From Mycolicibacterium baixiangningiae (GTDB taxonomy: Bacteria > Actinomycetota > Actinomycetes > Mycobacteriales > Mycobacteriaceae): DNA of 64,000 nt. Below, piece by piece: positions 1-10,184 of the stretch (positions within the stretch are counted from its first letter, which is position 1; the number at the start of each line of letters is the position of its first letter). The notes beneath the pieces are model-generated. The model did not search any database. It worked only from the letters and a program-made list of their open reading frames with translations, and was not told where the DNA came from. The position numbers were made by a program, and so were the translations under genes. The stretch is from assembly GCF_016313185.1 (NCBI RefSeq), contig NZ_CP066218.1:3658001-3722000 (forward strand), in the 5' to 3' direction.

Positions 1-82
1 CGATCTCGCTGATCCCGCCCAGCGCGGTCACACGAAGTCCGCCGACTGCGAGCGGGCCCGGCGCGCGGAGGTCCTTGTTCAC
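1..82 (-). CDS. rnj: Ribonuclease J, N-terminal fragment (cut by window edge)
   Basis: The first 27 codons of a protein that continues beyond the window edge. Read on the minus strand it starts with GTG and gives NKDLRAPGPLAVGGLRVTAL, then GGISEI. This matches the start of mycobacterial RNase J, a metallo-beta-lactamase-fold ribonuclease that acts as 5' exonuclease and endonuclease in mRNA decay and rRNA maturation. The GTG lies 4 bases after the dapA stop, so it is probably co-transcribed with thyX and dapA, the usual mycobacterial order. No catalytic motif is inside the window; the call rests on the N-terminal match and synteny. Confidence 0.8.
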   Translation of the reverse strand, partial: MNKDLRAPGPLAVGGLRVTALGGISEI

Positions 83-86
83 GGCG

Positions 87-1767
<1,681 letters not shown>

Positions 1768-1776
1768 GGCGTCACC

Positions 1777-2544
1777 TTAGTCAGTCAGCACGCCGGCGCG
1801 GCGCATGGCCGTGGCGATGACCTCGAAGTCGATCGCCACGTGGGCGCGGGCGATCGCGTCGGCCTCGTCGGGGCGGCCTGCGACGATGGCATCGACGAGA
1901 TGTTCGTGGTCGTACAGCGCCCGCCGCTCCATAGCGGCCATCGTGTCGTGCCCACCCCACGGATGCGCCGGTGCGGCGATGCTGACCGACGACTCCAGGT
2001 CGAGCAGCAGCTTCTTGAGCACCGGGTTGTGCGCGGCGTCCATGATCGTCAGGTGCAGCCGGCTGTCGGCCTGCTGGGCGTCGACACCGCTGCGGGCGGC
2101 GCGGAAAGCCGCAAGTGCCTCGCGCAATGCCGTCGCGTCGGCGTCGGTGCGCGATTCCGCGGCCGCGCGGCAGATGGCGCCGTGCAGCCGGCACACCGCG
2201 TCGCACCGATCGCGCAGTTCACCCAGCCGCACCGCCAGCGTCCGGCTGACGGCCCCGGTGGAGGACTCCCGCCACTGTTCCAACACGTAGGAGCCCCCGC
2301 CGCGACCCCGCCGGGTTTCCAGTAGCCCGCGCTCCACCAGCCGGGCCAGAGCCGCACGGACGGTCATCCGCCCCACCCCGAGCGAGGCGGCGAGTTCACG
2401 CTCGACGGGAAGGCGGGTACCGGGCAGGTATTCGCCGACCGCGATCGCGGTGACCAACCGGTCGGTGATCTCGTCGACGCGTGACGGCATGTCGAGCTGC
2501 TGGTTTAGCAGACCCGGCGTCGCCGCCGCGCCGTTCTCAGCCAT
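1777..2544 (-). CDS. GntR-family (FadR-type) transcriptional regulator
   Basis: About 255 residues. A GntR winged helix-turn-helix lies near residues 20-90 (TRLPVERELAASLGVGRMTVR followed by ALARLVERGLLETRRGRGGG). A helical FCD/FadR-type ligand domain follows to the C-terminus. I start at MAENGAAATPG because longer starts run back into the intergenic palindromes. The gene is divergent from the peptidase/permease pair at 2630-5010, and two palindromes lie between them (2572-2607), so it most likely regulates that pair in response to an amino acid or peptide-derived acid. The ligand is unknown. Confidence 0.85.
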   Translation of the reverse strand: MAENGAAATPGLLNQQLDMPSRVDEITDRLVTAIAVGEYLPGTRLPVERELAASLGVGRMTVRAALARLVERGLLETRRGRGGGSYVLEQWRESSTGAVSRTLAVRLGELRDRCDAVCRLHGAICRAAAESRTDADATALREALAAFRAARSGVDAQQADSRLHLTIMDAAHNPVLKKLLLDLESSVSIAAPAHPWGGHDTMAAMERRALYDHEHLVDAIVAGRPDEADAIARAHVAIDFEVIATAMRRAGVLTD

Positions 2545-2571
2545 CTCCCAGCCCTCTCCATGGATACGGGC

Positions 2572-2607
2572 ATGGTAATGACCATCATTGGTCTTGCAAC
2601 GAGACCA
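2572..2607. promoter_or_regulatory. Tandem palindromes, probable GntR operators
   Basis: Two palindromes sit between the divergent GntR gene and the hydrolase gene. ATGGT-AATG-ACCAT is at 2572-2585. TGGTCT-N7-AGACCA is at 2589-2607, with perfect 6-base arms. Both contain TGGT..ACCA half sites, the type commonly bound by FadR-subfamily GntR proteins. Their place in an 85-bp divergent intergenic region suggests simultaneous control of both genes. Assignment to this GntR protein is inference. Confidence 0.6.
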
Positions 2608-2629
2608 TTGACGGTTCATTCTGGTCGCC

Positions 2630-3535
2630 ATGTCTGTCGACACCCGCACCGTGCCGTTCCGTGATTACGAAACCTGGGTGAGGATCGCCGATCCCGACGA
2701 GCCTCGCGACGGCTTGTTGCCGCTGGTCGTCCTGCACGGCGGCCCGGGTATGGCACACAACTACCTGCGCAACATCGCCGAGTTGGCCGACGAGACCGGC
2801 CGGCGGGTCGTCCACTACGACCAGATCGGCTGCGGGAACAGCACTCACCTGCCCGATGCCCCCGCGGACTTCTGGACCCCGGAGTTGTTCGTCGAGGAGT
2901 TCCACGCGGTGCGGTCGGCCCTCGGGATCGAGCACTATCACCTGCTCGGCCAGTCATGGGGCGGCATGCTGGGCGCGGAGATCGCAGTCCTGCAGCCCCC
3001 TGGTCTGGCGTCGCTGTCGATCTGCAACTCCCCCGCGTCGATGGAACTGTGGATGGCCGGGGCGGCCGAACTGCGCGCGCAGCTGCCGCCGGAGATCCAG
3101 GAGGCGCTGGACCGGCACGAGAAGGCCGGGACGGTCACCGACCCCGAGTACCTGGCCGCCACCGAGGAGTTCTACGTGCGCCACGTGTGCCGGGTGGTGC
3201 CGCCGCCGAAGGACTTCGTCGAGACTGTGGAGCAGATGGAGGCCGAGCCGACCGTCTATCACACGATGAACGGGCCCAACGAGTTTCACGTCCTGGGCAC
3301 GTTGCGGGACTGGAGCATCATCGACCGGCTCGGCGCCATCGCGGCGCCGACCCTGGTGGTCGCCGGGGAGTTCGACGAGGCCACACCGGCGACGTGGGCG
3401 CCGTACGTGGAGAACATCGCCGACGTGTGCAGCCATGTCTTTCCCGGTGCCAGCCACTGCAGCCACCTCGAGAAGCCCGAGGAGTTCCGGGCCGTCGTCG
3501 CCGAATTCCTCGCCGCGAACGACCCCACCGCGTAA
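2630..3535 (+). CDS. Proline-iminopeptidase-like alpha/beta hydrolase (peptidase S33)
   Basis: A 301-residue alpha/beta hydrolase of the proline iminopeptidase / L-amino-acid amidase family. Visible marks are the oxyanion motif HGGPG at 36-40, the nucleophile elbow GQSWGG with Ser109, a late Asp in GEFDEATP and the catalytic His in GASHCSHLEKP near the C-terminus. Such enzymes release N-terminal proline or hydrolyse amino-acid amides in the cytosol. The next gene, 20 bases downstream, is an amino-acid permease, so uptake plus hydrolysis of an amino-acid derivative is likely. The divergent GntR gene probably controls both. The exact substrate cannot be read from the sequence. Confidence 0.85.
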   Translation: MSVDTRTVPFRDYETWVRIADPDEPRDGLLPLVVLHGGPGMAHNYLRNIAELADETGRRVVHYDQIGCGNSTHLPDAPADFWTPELFVEEFHAVRSALGIEHYHLLGQSWGGMLGAEIAVLQPPGLASLSICNSPASMELWMAGAAELRAQLPPEIQEALDRHEKAGTVTDPEYLAATEEFYVRHVCRVVPPPKDFVETVEQMEAEPTVYHTMNGPNEFHVLGTLRDWSIIDRLGAIAAPTLVVAGEFDEATPATWAPYVENIADVCSHVFPGASHCSHLEKPEEFRAVVAEFLAANDPTA

Positions 3536-3555
3536 CTCTCCGACAGGAACCGCCC

Positions 3556-5010
3556 ATGGCCACTTCTGACACCAACGCCTCTGCAGCTGCGGCCCCCGAC
3601 GGCCAGCGCACGCTGGAATCCTTCGGCTACAAGCAGGAACTCAACCGCTCGGTGGCCACGGTGGACCTGGTGGTCTACGGGCTCGTGTTCATGGTGCCGA
3701 TCGCGCCGTGGGCGATCTTCGGGACCGTCTACAACAGCGCGTCCGGGATGGTGCCGCTGGTCTATCTGGTCGGCCTGGTGGCGATGGTCTTCACCGCGCT
3801 GGCCTATTCGCAGATGGCCAAGTCGTTCCCTCTGGCCGGATCGGTCTTCTCCTACGTGGGTCGCGGAATCCACCCCGCTGCAGGGTTTTTCGCGGGCTGG
3901 GCCATCCTACTGGACTACCTCCTGGTGCCGACGCTGCTCTACGTGTTCGCGGCCGAGTCGATGATCGGTCTGTTCCCCGACACGCCACGCTGGCTGTGGG
4001 CGATCGTTTTCGTCCTGGTCAACACCGTCATCAACCTGGCCGGGGTCGGCTCGCTGAAGTTGGCCAACCGCGTCTTTCTGGTCATCGAGTTGGTGTTCGT
4101 CGCGATTTTCATCGTGATCGCGGTGCGCGCGATCAACGGCCAGTCGCTGCCCGACGTCGGCTGGAGCCTCTCCCCGATCTGGGACCCCAGCGTGATGAGC
4201 GCACCGCTGCTGGCGACGGCGTTGTCCATCGCCGTACTCAGTTTCCTTGGGTTCGACGGCATTTCGACGCTGGCCGAGGAGTCGACGGGCCAACGCAACC
4301 CCGCCGGGCGGGCCATGCTCATCGCCCTGTTCGTCGTGGCGACCCTGTTCGTAGTGCAGACATGGCTGGCGAGCCTGTTGGCCGGGGGGCGAGAGTCGTT
4401 CAGTGAGGACGACGCCGGTAACGCGTTCTTCACGCTGGTGCAGGCTGCCGCGAACACCGGGTGGATGAACGCGTTCTTCGCGGTCAACGTGCTGGCCGTC
4501 GGTTTCGCCAACGCCATGGCGGCCCAGGCCGCGACCAGCCGGTTGCTGTACTCGATGAGCCGCGACCGCCAACTGCCCCACTATCTGTCGCGGATCAGCA
4601 GCCGGCAAGTGCCGATGCTGGCGCTGCTGACGGTCAGCGCGCTGAGCCTGGTGCTGGTGCTGTTCTTCGTCGGCCAGATCGGACTGATCTCGTCGCTGGT
4701 GAACTTCGGTGCGCTGTTCGGATTCTGCCTGCTGCATCTGTCGGTGCTCTGGTACTACCTGGTGCGCAGGAAGTCGCGGAACTACCTGCTGCACCTCGTC
4801 GTGCCCACGCTCGGCTTCCTGATCATCGCCTACGTGCTGTTCAACGCCGATCCGCTGGCCAAGATCGGCGGCGCCGTGTGGCTGGTGATCGGCGCGATCA
4901 TCTTCGCGATCAACATCTTTCGCGGGCGCGGGGTCCCCGAGCTGGCGACGGAGCAGGAAGTCGGCACCATCGGCGAGGGTTCGGTCGGGGGGATCACCGG
5001 GCCGAGGTAG
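3556..5010 (+). CDS. APC-superfamily amino-acid permease
   Basis: A 484-residue integral membrane protein with about 12 hydrophobic segments. The first two are typical of the APC family (LVVYGLVFMVPIAPWAIFGT, then a segment ending ALAYSQMAKSFPLAGSVFSYVG). This subgroup carries amino acids or amines across the plasma membrane by proton symport or exchange. Translation probably starts at the ATG giving MATSDTNASAAA, with AGGAAC upstream; the reading frame is open much further 5' but that part is antisense-like noise across the hydrolase gene. The gene is paired with the hydrolase at 2630-3535. The ligand is not predictable. Confidence 0.87.
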   Translation: MATSDTNASAAAAPDGQRTLESFGYKQELNRSVATVDLVVYGLVFMVPIAPWAIFGTVYNSASGMVPLVYLVGLVAMVFTALAYSQMAKSFPLAGSVFSYVGRGIHPAAGFFAGWAILLDYLLVPTLLYVFAAESMIGLFPDTPRWLWAIVFVLVNTVINLAGVGSLKLANRVFLVIELVFVAIFIVIAVRAINGQSLPDVGWSLSPIWDPSVMSAPLLATALSIAVLSFLGFDGISTLAEESTGQRNPAGRAMLIALFVVATLFVVQTWLASLLAGGRESFSEDDAGNAFFTLVQAAANTGWMNAFFAVNVLAVGFANAMAAQAATSRLLYSMSRDRQLPHYLSRISSRQVPMLALLTVSALSLVLVLFFVGQIGLISSLVNFGALFGFCLLHLSVLWYYLVRRKSRNYLLHLVVPTLGFLIIAYVLFNADPLAKIGGAVWLVIGAIIFAINIFRGRGVPELATEQEVGTIGEGSVGGITGPR

Positions 5011-5047
5011 TTCCGTCGGGCTCGAGGAAGCGCTGTTCGCGCCCCGC

Positions 5048-6178
5048 CTAATCGAGATGCCGGTGGTGAATCTGGTCTCCGCCTGCGCGCTTCGCGCGGT
5101 ACATCGCAGCATCCGCCACCTCGATGAGGCGGTCGACGAACCGGGGGTGGTCCCGCGCCGAGCCCGGGTCGGCCGTCACGGTGCACGTGCCGAAACTTGC
5201 GGTGACGCCGAACGGCACGGTGACGATCTCGCGCCGCAGACGCTCGACGGTGGCCGCATGCTTGGCAGGTCCATCGGTGTCCGCGATCACGAACTCCTCC
5301 CCGCCGAGCCGGCACAGCACCGCATCGGCGCGGCACGTGTGGCGCAGCACCACAGCGACATTCACGAGCACGTCGTCGCCGGCGGCATGGCCGTGGGTGT
5401 CATTCACCTTCTTGAAGTCATCGAGGTCGAGCATCGTGACGTTCAGGCAAATACCGTCTGGACGGTTGACGGCCAGCTCGTGCACGGCGTGGTAGAAGCC
5501 GCGGCGGTCGAGCAGCCCGGTGAGCGGATCGCGATCCGAGTTCCGTAGATCTGTACGCAAGGTGTGCACCAGCGACTCGATGCCGAACGGCACGCCGACG
5601 TTGAGCGCCACCACCGTCAGCAGCGCCGCGACGGTCAGCGACACGTCGCCGCTTTCGCCCAGTAAGCGGGCCGCGGTGATCGCCGAGCACAGCATCGCGA
5701 CGAGGAGGTTGACCAGCATGTGGCTGAGGGCGTGGAAATAGGCGAGAAAGCCGCCGACGGCCGCGAACAGCGTGCAGCCCATCAATCCGTTGTAGGGATT
5801 CGACATCGCCAGGCACATCGCGGCGATGCTCAGCGAGCAGACAGCGTTGAAGATCATCGACTGATTGCGCGTCGGCCACCGCCGCAGCCACAGCACCGAT
5901 GCGCCCGCCCCGGTCGCCGCGGAGGTGACCGCTACCGCTCGCGTCAGCGTGTGGTCGGGCCCGACCGGACTGCCCAGCAGCACGATCGGCAGTGCCGCGA
6001 GTACCGCGGTGAAGCCGAAGGTGGCCAAACGCCACTGCCGCTGGAGCCCACGGTCGCGCAGGTAAACCGTGAACCAATCGAACTGGTCGCTCTGGCGCCA
6101 CCATCGTCGAACCGACCCGCCCATGCCCCGGGCCCGACGGGCCGGGTCCGCCAACTCTTCTGTGTGCCTGTCGGACAT
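5048..6178 (-). CDS. Membrane-bound diguanylate cyclase (GGDEF domain)
   Basis: A 376-residue protein. The N-terminal half has about six hydrophobic segments (residues about 50-200). The C-terminal GGDEF domain carries DPLTGLLDRRGF, DLDDFKKVNDTHGHAAGDD and the active-site motif GGEEF, so it should make cyclic di-GMP from two GTP. No EAL domain follows. It is the last gene of a four-gene minus-strand run (8738 to 5048) that also holds a hypothetical protein, a TetR regulator and an AlkX-type protein. It is convergent with the permease, with a 37-base gap. What the membrane part senses is unknown. Confidence 0.88.
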   Translation of the reverse strand: MSDRHTEELADPARRARGMGGSVRRWWRQSDQFDWFTVYLRDRGLQRQWRLATFGFTAVLAALPIVLLGSPVGPDHTLTRAVAVTSAATGAGASVLWLRRWPTRNQSMIFNAVCSLSIAAMCLAMSNPYNGLMGCTLFAAVGGFLAYFHALSHMLVNLLVAMLCSAITAARLLGESGDVSLTVAALLTVVALNVGVPFGIESLVHTLRTDLRNSDRDPLTGLLDRRGFYHAVHELAVNRPDGICLNVTMLDLDDFKKVNDTHGHAAGDDVLVNVAVVLRHTCRADAVLCRLGGEEFVIADTDGPAKHAATVERLRREIVTVPFGVTASFGTCTVTADPGSARDHPRFVDRLIEVADAAMYRAKRAGGDQIHHRHLD

Positions 6179-6199
6179 CCGATTTTCATACCCTGTCGG

Positions 6200-7414
6200 T
6201 CATGCCAATGCATGCTCCAGCGCCCCGACCAGGTCGCCACGCTCCCCGACCGTCACGTCGCTCAGCCCCAACCACCCCGCCATGCTCCGCAGCTCCTGGG
6301 CAAGGGCCGCCGCGACGTATGCCGGGTCCTCCCCCGGCTCGGTGAACGCGCCGACCACGTGCAGCGCGTCGCGAGTCCGCTCGGCCTTGAGGTCGACCCG
6401 CCCCACCAGTCGGCCGTCGAGCAGGAACGGCCACACGTAGTAGCCGTACTGTCGCTTGGCCGCAGGCGTGTAGATCTCGATGCGGTAGTGGAAACTGAAC
6501 AACCGCTCGACGCGCGGGCGAAAGAAGATCAGCGGATCGAACGGGCACAGCAGTGCGGTCCCCCGGTCGGCGCGCGGAACGGTCTGTCCGGCCCGCAGAT
6601 ACGCCGGCGCCGCCCACCCGTCGACCTCGACCGGTTCCAGTTCCCCCTTCGCGACCAGGTCGGCGATCGTCGGCTTCACCTGCTTGGCCGCAAGCCGGAA
6701 GTAGTCGCGAAGGTCGGCCTCGGTGGCCACGCCCAGCGCTCCCGCCGCCCGCAGGCACAGTTCCCGGACCGCCTCGTCGTCATCGACCACCCGGGCCACG
6801 ACCTCGGCGGGTAGCACCCGTTCGGTGAGGTCGTAGTGGCGGGCGAACCCCACCCGCGTCGCGGTGGTGAGCACACCGGAGGCGAACAGCGCCTCGGTCA
6901 CCCATTTGGTGTCGCTGCGGTCCCACCACGGGCCTTTGCGGCCGCGCTGTTCGGCACCGAGGTACTCCTCGATCTGCCCCGCGGTGGCCGGACCCAGTTC
7001 GGTGACCGCGGCGACGACGTCGTCGACGAGTTGCGGATTGCCCTTGACGATGTGCGTGCCCCACCGGCCGTGGGTGTATTCGCGCATCCGCCACCGCAAC
7101 AACGGCCAGTCGTCGACGGCCACCAGCGCCGCCTCGTGCGCCCAGTACTCGACCAGCAAGCGGGGGGCGCGCGCAGAATGCGACCACGCGGCGCTGTCGA
7201 GGACGCCGCGGTCATAGGGTCCCAGCCTGCTGAAAACCGGGGCGTAATGCGCCCGCACCGCCACCGACACCGAATCCAGTTGAAGGACCTGGATGCGGTT
7301 GATCAGCCTGCGCAGGTGCGCCCGGGTCACCGGGCCACGAGGCTTCGGCTCGGCGAAACCCTGCGCTGCGACGGCGATCCGGCGAGCCTGGGCGCCGGTG
7401 AGGGAAGCAGCCAT
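6200..7414 (-). CDS. Winged-helix DNA glycosylase of the YcaQ/AlkX family
   Basis: A 404-residue protein of the HTH_42 (YcaQ-like) family, whose studied members are DNA glycosylases that unhook interstrand crosslinks or bulky alkyl adducts. The catalytic QxD motif is visible as QLD in RIQVLQLDSVSVAVRAH near residue 40. Several winged-helix segments and the family C-terminus (ELRSMAGWLGLSDVTVGERG) follow. It ends 22 bases before the GGDEF gene and starts 14 bases after the TetR gene, so it is probably in the same operon. The QxD rather than QxQ form places it with E. coli YcaQ rather than Streptomyces AlkZ. Damage specificity is inferred from the family. Confidence 0.85.
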   Translation of the reverse strand: MAASLTGAQARRIAVAAQGFAEPKPRGPVTRAHLRRLINRIQVLQLDSVSVAVRAHYAPVFSRLGPYDRGVLDSAAWSHSARAPRLLVEYWAHEAALVAVDDWPLLRWRMREYTHGRWGTHIVKGNPQLVDDVVAAVTELGPATAGQIEEYLGAEQRGRKGPWWDRSDTKWVTEALFASGVLTTATRVGFARHYDLTERVLPAEVVARVVDDDEAVRELCLRAAGALGVATEADLRDYFRLAAKQVKPTIADLVAKGELEPVEVDGWAAPAYLRAGQTVPRADRGTALLCPFDPLIFFRPRVERLFSFHYRIEIYTPAAKRQYGYYVWPFLLDGRLVGRVDLKAERTRDALHVVGAFTEPGEDPAYVAAALAQELRSMAGWLGLSDVTVGERGDLVGALEHALA

Positions 7415-7428
7415 CAGGCCATCATCGC

Positions 7429-8007
7429 CTACCGCACCGACAGGATGCGGTCGAAGACGAGCGCGGTCACGTTGTCGACGGGGGCGCTGTCACCGACGGC
7501 CTTCGCCCGAAGCGCCGCACCTTCCCATGCGTCGACGATCAACTGTGCCGCGGCATCGGCGTCGACGTCGGCGGTGATGTCCCCCGCCCGCTGACCCTCG
7601 CGGATGGTCTCGGCGAGCAGGGCGCGCCACCTCCCGAGCGCGGCGGTCACCGCGGCAGTCACCGCGGGGGCGGCGGCGGGTGCCTCGGCGGCGAAGTTGC
7701 CGAACATGCATCCACGCCGGTACCCGTACGCGGCGAGGTCCTCGCCGAGGTGGTCGAGGTGGTTGCGGATACGTTGCAGCGGAGGCACTCCGGGCGCGGT
7801 GAGCAGATCGAGCCGACGCCGCTGGCCGTAGCGGGCGAGCACCTCGACGGCGAGCGCCTCCTTGCTGTGGAAGTGGTTGTAGAAGGACCCTTTCGGCGCC
7901 CGGGCGGCCGACGCGATCGCCGCCACCCCGGTGGCCGAGTACCCACCGGCGTGGAGCGCCTCGAATCCGGCGTCAAGCAGCGCATCTCGGAGACTGGGCT
8001 TGGGCAT
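7429..8007 (-). CDS. TetR-family transcriptional regulator
   Basis: A 192-residue TetR repressor. The N-terminal helix-turn-helix is clear (GYSATGVAAIASAARAPKGS followed by FYNHFHSKEALAVEVL, residues about 22-58). The helical ligand domain has the family phrase GCMFGNFAAE. It overlaps no neighbour but is only 8 bases from the hypothetical gene upstream. It may repress its own operon through palindromes at 8754-8779 upstream of that first gene. The inducer is unknown. Confidence 0.9.
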   Translation of the reverse strand: MPKPSLRDALLDAGFEALHAGGYSATGVAAIASAARAPKGSFYNHFHSKEALAVEVLARYGQRRRLDLLTAPGVPPLQRIRNHLDHLGEDLAAYGYRRGCMFGNFAAEAPAAAPAVTAAVTAALGRWRALLAETIREGQRAGDITADVDADAAAQLIVDAWEGAALRAKAVGDSAPVDNVTALVFDRILSVR

Positions 8008-8015
8008 CGGCTACC

Positions 8016-8738
8016 TCAGCTGATTCGGACGTCGTCGATGTCGACGGATACGGTGACGATCCCACGGATCGGGGTGCCGTCGTCGTCGCGGGGGTGGACG
8101 ACGCGCGTGACCGGCAGCACGATGCCGTCGAACTCGCGGTGGTGGTCCATGTAGTGCGCCGCCGGCGAACCGCCCGCGATGTCGACCTGGTAGTCGCGCC
8201 GTCGCAGCAGCCCGTCTCCGTCGACATAGAGCATCTGGTCGGCGCTGTGCGTGGCGATGCTGTCCGGATAGCGCACGCCGAGCCGCCGCCACGTCTGACC
8301 GTTCTCGTGCCACGTGCCGAGTTCCTCGATCTGTACGCCGGGGAATGTCAGGTGATACGGCTCGGTGAGATACGTCCACATCGCGTAGCCGGAGAAATAT
8401 GCCAGTTGCGTTGGTGTCCAAGCTGTCTCGAGGGTGTGTCCGGCGAACGACGCGCGCGGGTCGCGCAGCGTTTCGACCGGCTCGTGGGCGCCGTCGTCGT
8501 GCTCGATCACCACGGCTCGGGGGGTGTAGTGCGACCGCAGACCCGCAGTCGGCAGCGGCCGGTGCCACGCCTGCTGGTCCTGAACCCGGATCTGCACGGT
8601 CGAGTCGTCGAGGATGCCGCCGACACCCTTGAGCGGCCACAGCACGCCACCGACGGTCTGGTGAATCGCGATGGTGTCGATCTGCCGCCACCGGTCGGCT
8701 CCGCCGTATGCGGCGAGCACCTCGTCGAGAAGGTTCAT
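8016..8738 (-). CDS. Conserved hypothetical protein, no recognised domain
   Basis: A 240-residue soluble protein with no signal peptide and no membrane segment. It begins MNLLDEVLAAYGGADRWRQI and is rich in W, Y, H and D, with a beta-rich look (repeated short segments such as HYTPRAVVIEHDDG and LYVDGDGLLRRRDYQVDIAG). The N-terminal A-Y-G-G-x-x-x-W pattern resembles small lipocalin-like or outer-membrane-carrier-like proteins often annotated beside TetR regulators, but I cannot assign a function. It is the first gene of the TetR/AlkX/GGDEF run and follows palindromes that may be TetR operators. Confidence 0.75.
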   Translation of the reverse strand: MNLLDEVLAAYGGADRWRQIDTIAIHQTVGGVLWPLKGVGGILDDSTVQIRVQDQQAWHRPLPTAGLRSHYTPRAVVIEHDDGAHEPVETLRDPRASFAGHTLETAWTPTQLAYFSGYAMWTYLTEPYHLTFPGVQIEELGTWHENGQTWRRLGVRYPDSIATHSADQMLYVDGDGLLRRRDYQVDIAGGSPAAHYMDHHREFDGIVLPVTRVVHPRDDDGTPIRGIVTVSVDIDDVRIS

Positions 8739-8753
8739 ATCGGTCTCCTGGTC

Positions 8754-8779
8754 CGGTCGACCGCTCTATATGACCGGTC
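8754..8779. promoter_or_regulatory. Palindromes upstream of the TetR operon, candidate operator
   Basis: CGGTCGACCG (8754-8763) and GACCGGTC (8772-8779) are perfect palindromes 8 bases apart, separated by CTCTATAT. They lie 16-41 bases upstream of the minus-strand gene that starts at 8738. On the minus strand the order is GACCGGTC, ATATAGAG, CGGTCGACCG. The AT-rich spacer could be a -10 region flanked by repressor half-sites. GC-rich palindromes also occur by chance in this DNA, so confidence is moderate. Confidence 0.4.
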
Positions 8780-8827
8780 GTCTTACTCGACGAACACGAA
8801 AGATCTCCCCGGCATTCCGAGGACCTG

Positions 8828-9313
8828 TCAGCTGATCCGCTGGTAGCTGTGGAACCGGTACCGCAACCCGGAGGTACTGGTCAGCCAATCCCCGGTGGTG
8901 CCGGCCCAGGCCTCGCCGAGGACAGGCGCGATGGCGTCCGCGTCCTGGCGGTGCAACTCGATCTCGACCTCGGTGACCTCGCACCGCGTCGCACGGGAAA
9001 GCGTCTGCGTGTAGACGCGCTCACCGCCGATCACCCATGTCTCGTCGTCGCCCAGCGCGTCGTCGAGGGCCGTCACGACCTCCGCTCCGTCAGCCAGGTA
9101 GTCGGCCTGCCGGGTGAGGACGATGTTTTTCCGTCCCGGCAGTGGCCGCACCTTCGGTGGGAGCGACTCCCAGGTGCGCCGCCCCATCACCACGGGATGG
9201 CCGAGGGTGATCTCCTTGAACCGGGCCAGGTCCTCGGGAAGGTGCCACGGGATGCCGCCGTCGCGTCCGATCACCCCCGAAGTGGACTGCGCCCAGATGA
9301 GTCCGACGGTCAT
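8828..9313 (-). CDS. dfrA: Dihydrofolate reductase
   Basis: A 161-residue enzyme that reduces dihydrofolate to tetrahydrofolate with NADPH. Family marks are [20 protein letters not shown] (substrate and Met20-loop region), the catalytic acidic region [26 protein letters not shown] and WVIGGERVY. The start is the ATG giving MTVGLIWAQ, matching mycobacterial homologues; an in-frame extension upstream overlaps thyA. It is 28 bases downstream of thyA, so the two are co-transcribed. This is functionally sensible because ThyA converts methylenetetrahydrofolate to dihydrofolate, which DfrA recycles. Confidence 0.96.
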   Translation of the reverse strand: MTVGLIWAQSTSGVIGRDGGIPWHLPEDLARFKEITLGHPVVMGRRTWESLPPKVRPLPGRKNIVLTRQADYLADGAEVVTALDDALGDDETWVIGGERVYTQTLSRATRCEVTEVEIELHRQDADAIAPVLGEAWAGTTGDWLTSTSGLRYRFHSYQRIS

Positions 9314-9341
9314 GATCGACGCTCGGTCCTGCAAGCAGACC

Positions 9342-10142
9342 TCATACCGCCACCGGCGCTTTGATCGCCGGGTGCGGGTCATAGTTCTTGACGACGATGT
9401 CCTCATAGGTGTAGTCGAATATTGAATCCCGCTGCGCGAGAACGAGTTCCGGATAGGGCCGCGGGTCGCGGCCGAGCTGCTCGGTCACCTGCTCGACATG
9501 GTTGTCGTAGATGTGGCAGTCCCCGCCCGTCCACACGAACTCACCCACACCGAGCCCGGCCTGGGCGGCCATCATGTGCGTGAGCAGTGCGTAGCTCGCG
9601 ATGTTGAACGGCACTCCGAGGAACAGGTCGGCGCTGCGCTGATAGAGCTGGCACGACAACCGTCCGTCGGCGACATAGAACTGGAAGAACGCGTGGCACG
9701 GCGGCAGAGCCATCTGCGGTATCTCCCCGACGTTCCACGCCGAGACGATGTTGCGCCGTGAGTCCGGATCGCTCCTGAGCAGGTCGAGGGCCGCGCTGAT
9801 CTGGTCGACGTGGCCGCCCGACGGCGTCGGCCACGACCGCCACTGCACGCCGTAGACGGGGCCGAGGTCACCGGCGTCGTCCGCCCACTCGTCCCAGATG
9901 GTGACACCGTGCTCGTGCAACCAGCGCACATTCGAATCGCCGCGCAGAAACCACAGCAGCTCGTAGACCACCGACTTCAGGTGCACCTTCTTGGTGGTGA
10001 TCACCGGGAAACCGGCGCCGAGGTCGTACCGCAGCTGGTGGCCGAAGAGACTGCGGGTTCCGGTGCCGGTGCGGTCGGCTTTGGGTGTGCCGCGCTCGAG
10101 GACGAGGCGCAACAGGTCCTCGTACGGCGTGGGAATGGGCAC
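9342..10142 (-). CDS. thyA: Thymidylate synthase ThyA
   Basis: A 266-residue dUMP methylase using methylenetetrahydrofolate as carbon donor and reductant. The active site [11 protein letters not shown], the [13 protein letters not shown] motif and the terminal [13 protein letters not shown] are intact. The GTG start giving [14 protein letters not shown] fits the family length; the open frame runs far upstream but across the oppositely oriented hydrolase gene. It is first in a thyA-dfrA operon. The flavin-dependent ThyX is encoded 8 kb away. Confidence 0.97.
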   Translation of the reverse strand: MPIPTPYEDLLRLVLERGTPKADRTGTGTRSLFGHQLRYDLGAGFPVITTKKVHLKSVVYELLWFLRGDSNVRWLHEHGVTIWDEWADDAGDLGPVYGVQWRSWPTPSGGHVDQISAALDLLRSDPDSRRNIVSAWNVGEIPQMALPPCHAFFQFYVADGRLSCQLYQRSADLFLGVPFNIASYALLTHMMAAQAGLGVGEFVWTGGDCHIYDNHVEQVTEQLGRDPRPYPELVLAQRDSIFDYTYEDIVVKNYDPHPAIKAPVAV

Positions 10143-10184
10143 GTCGGTCAGCTTACTTCCAGACGCCCGAGTAGAACGGATGGC

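Noticed and set aside
3907..5112. Minus-strand open frame of about 400 codons opposite the permease
   Set aside because: Mirror frame of a conserved membrane protein; highly charged Q/R/H/D-rich product without domains.
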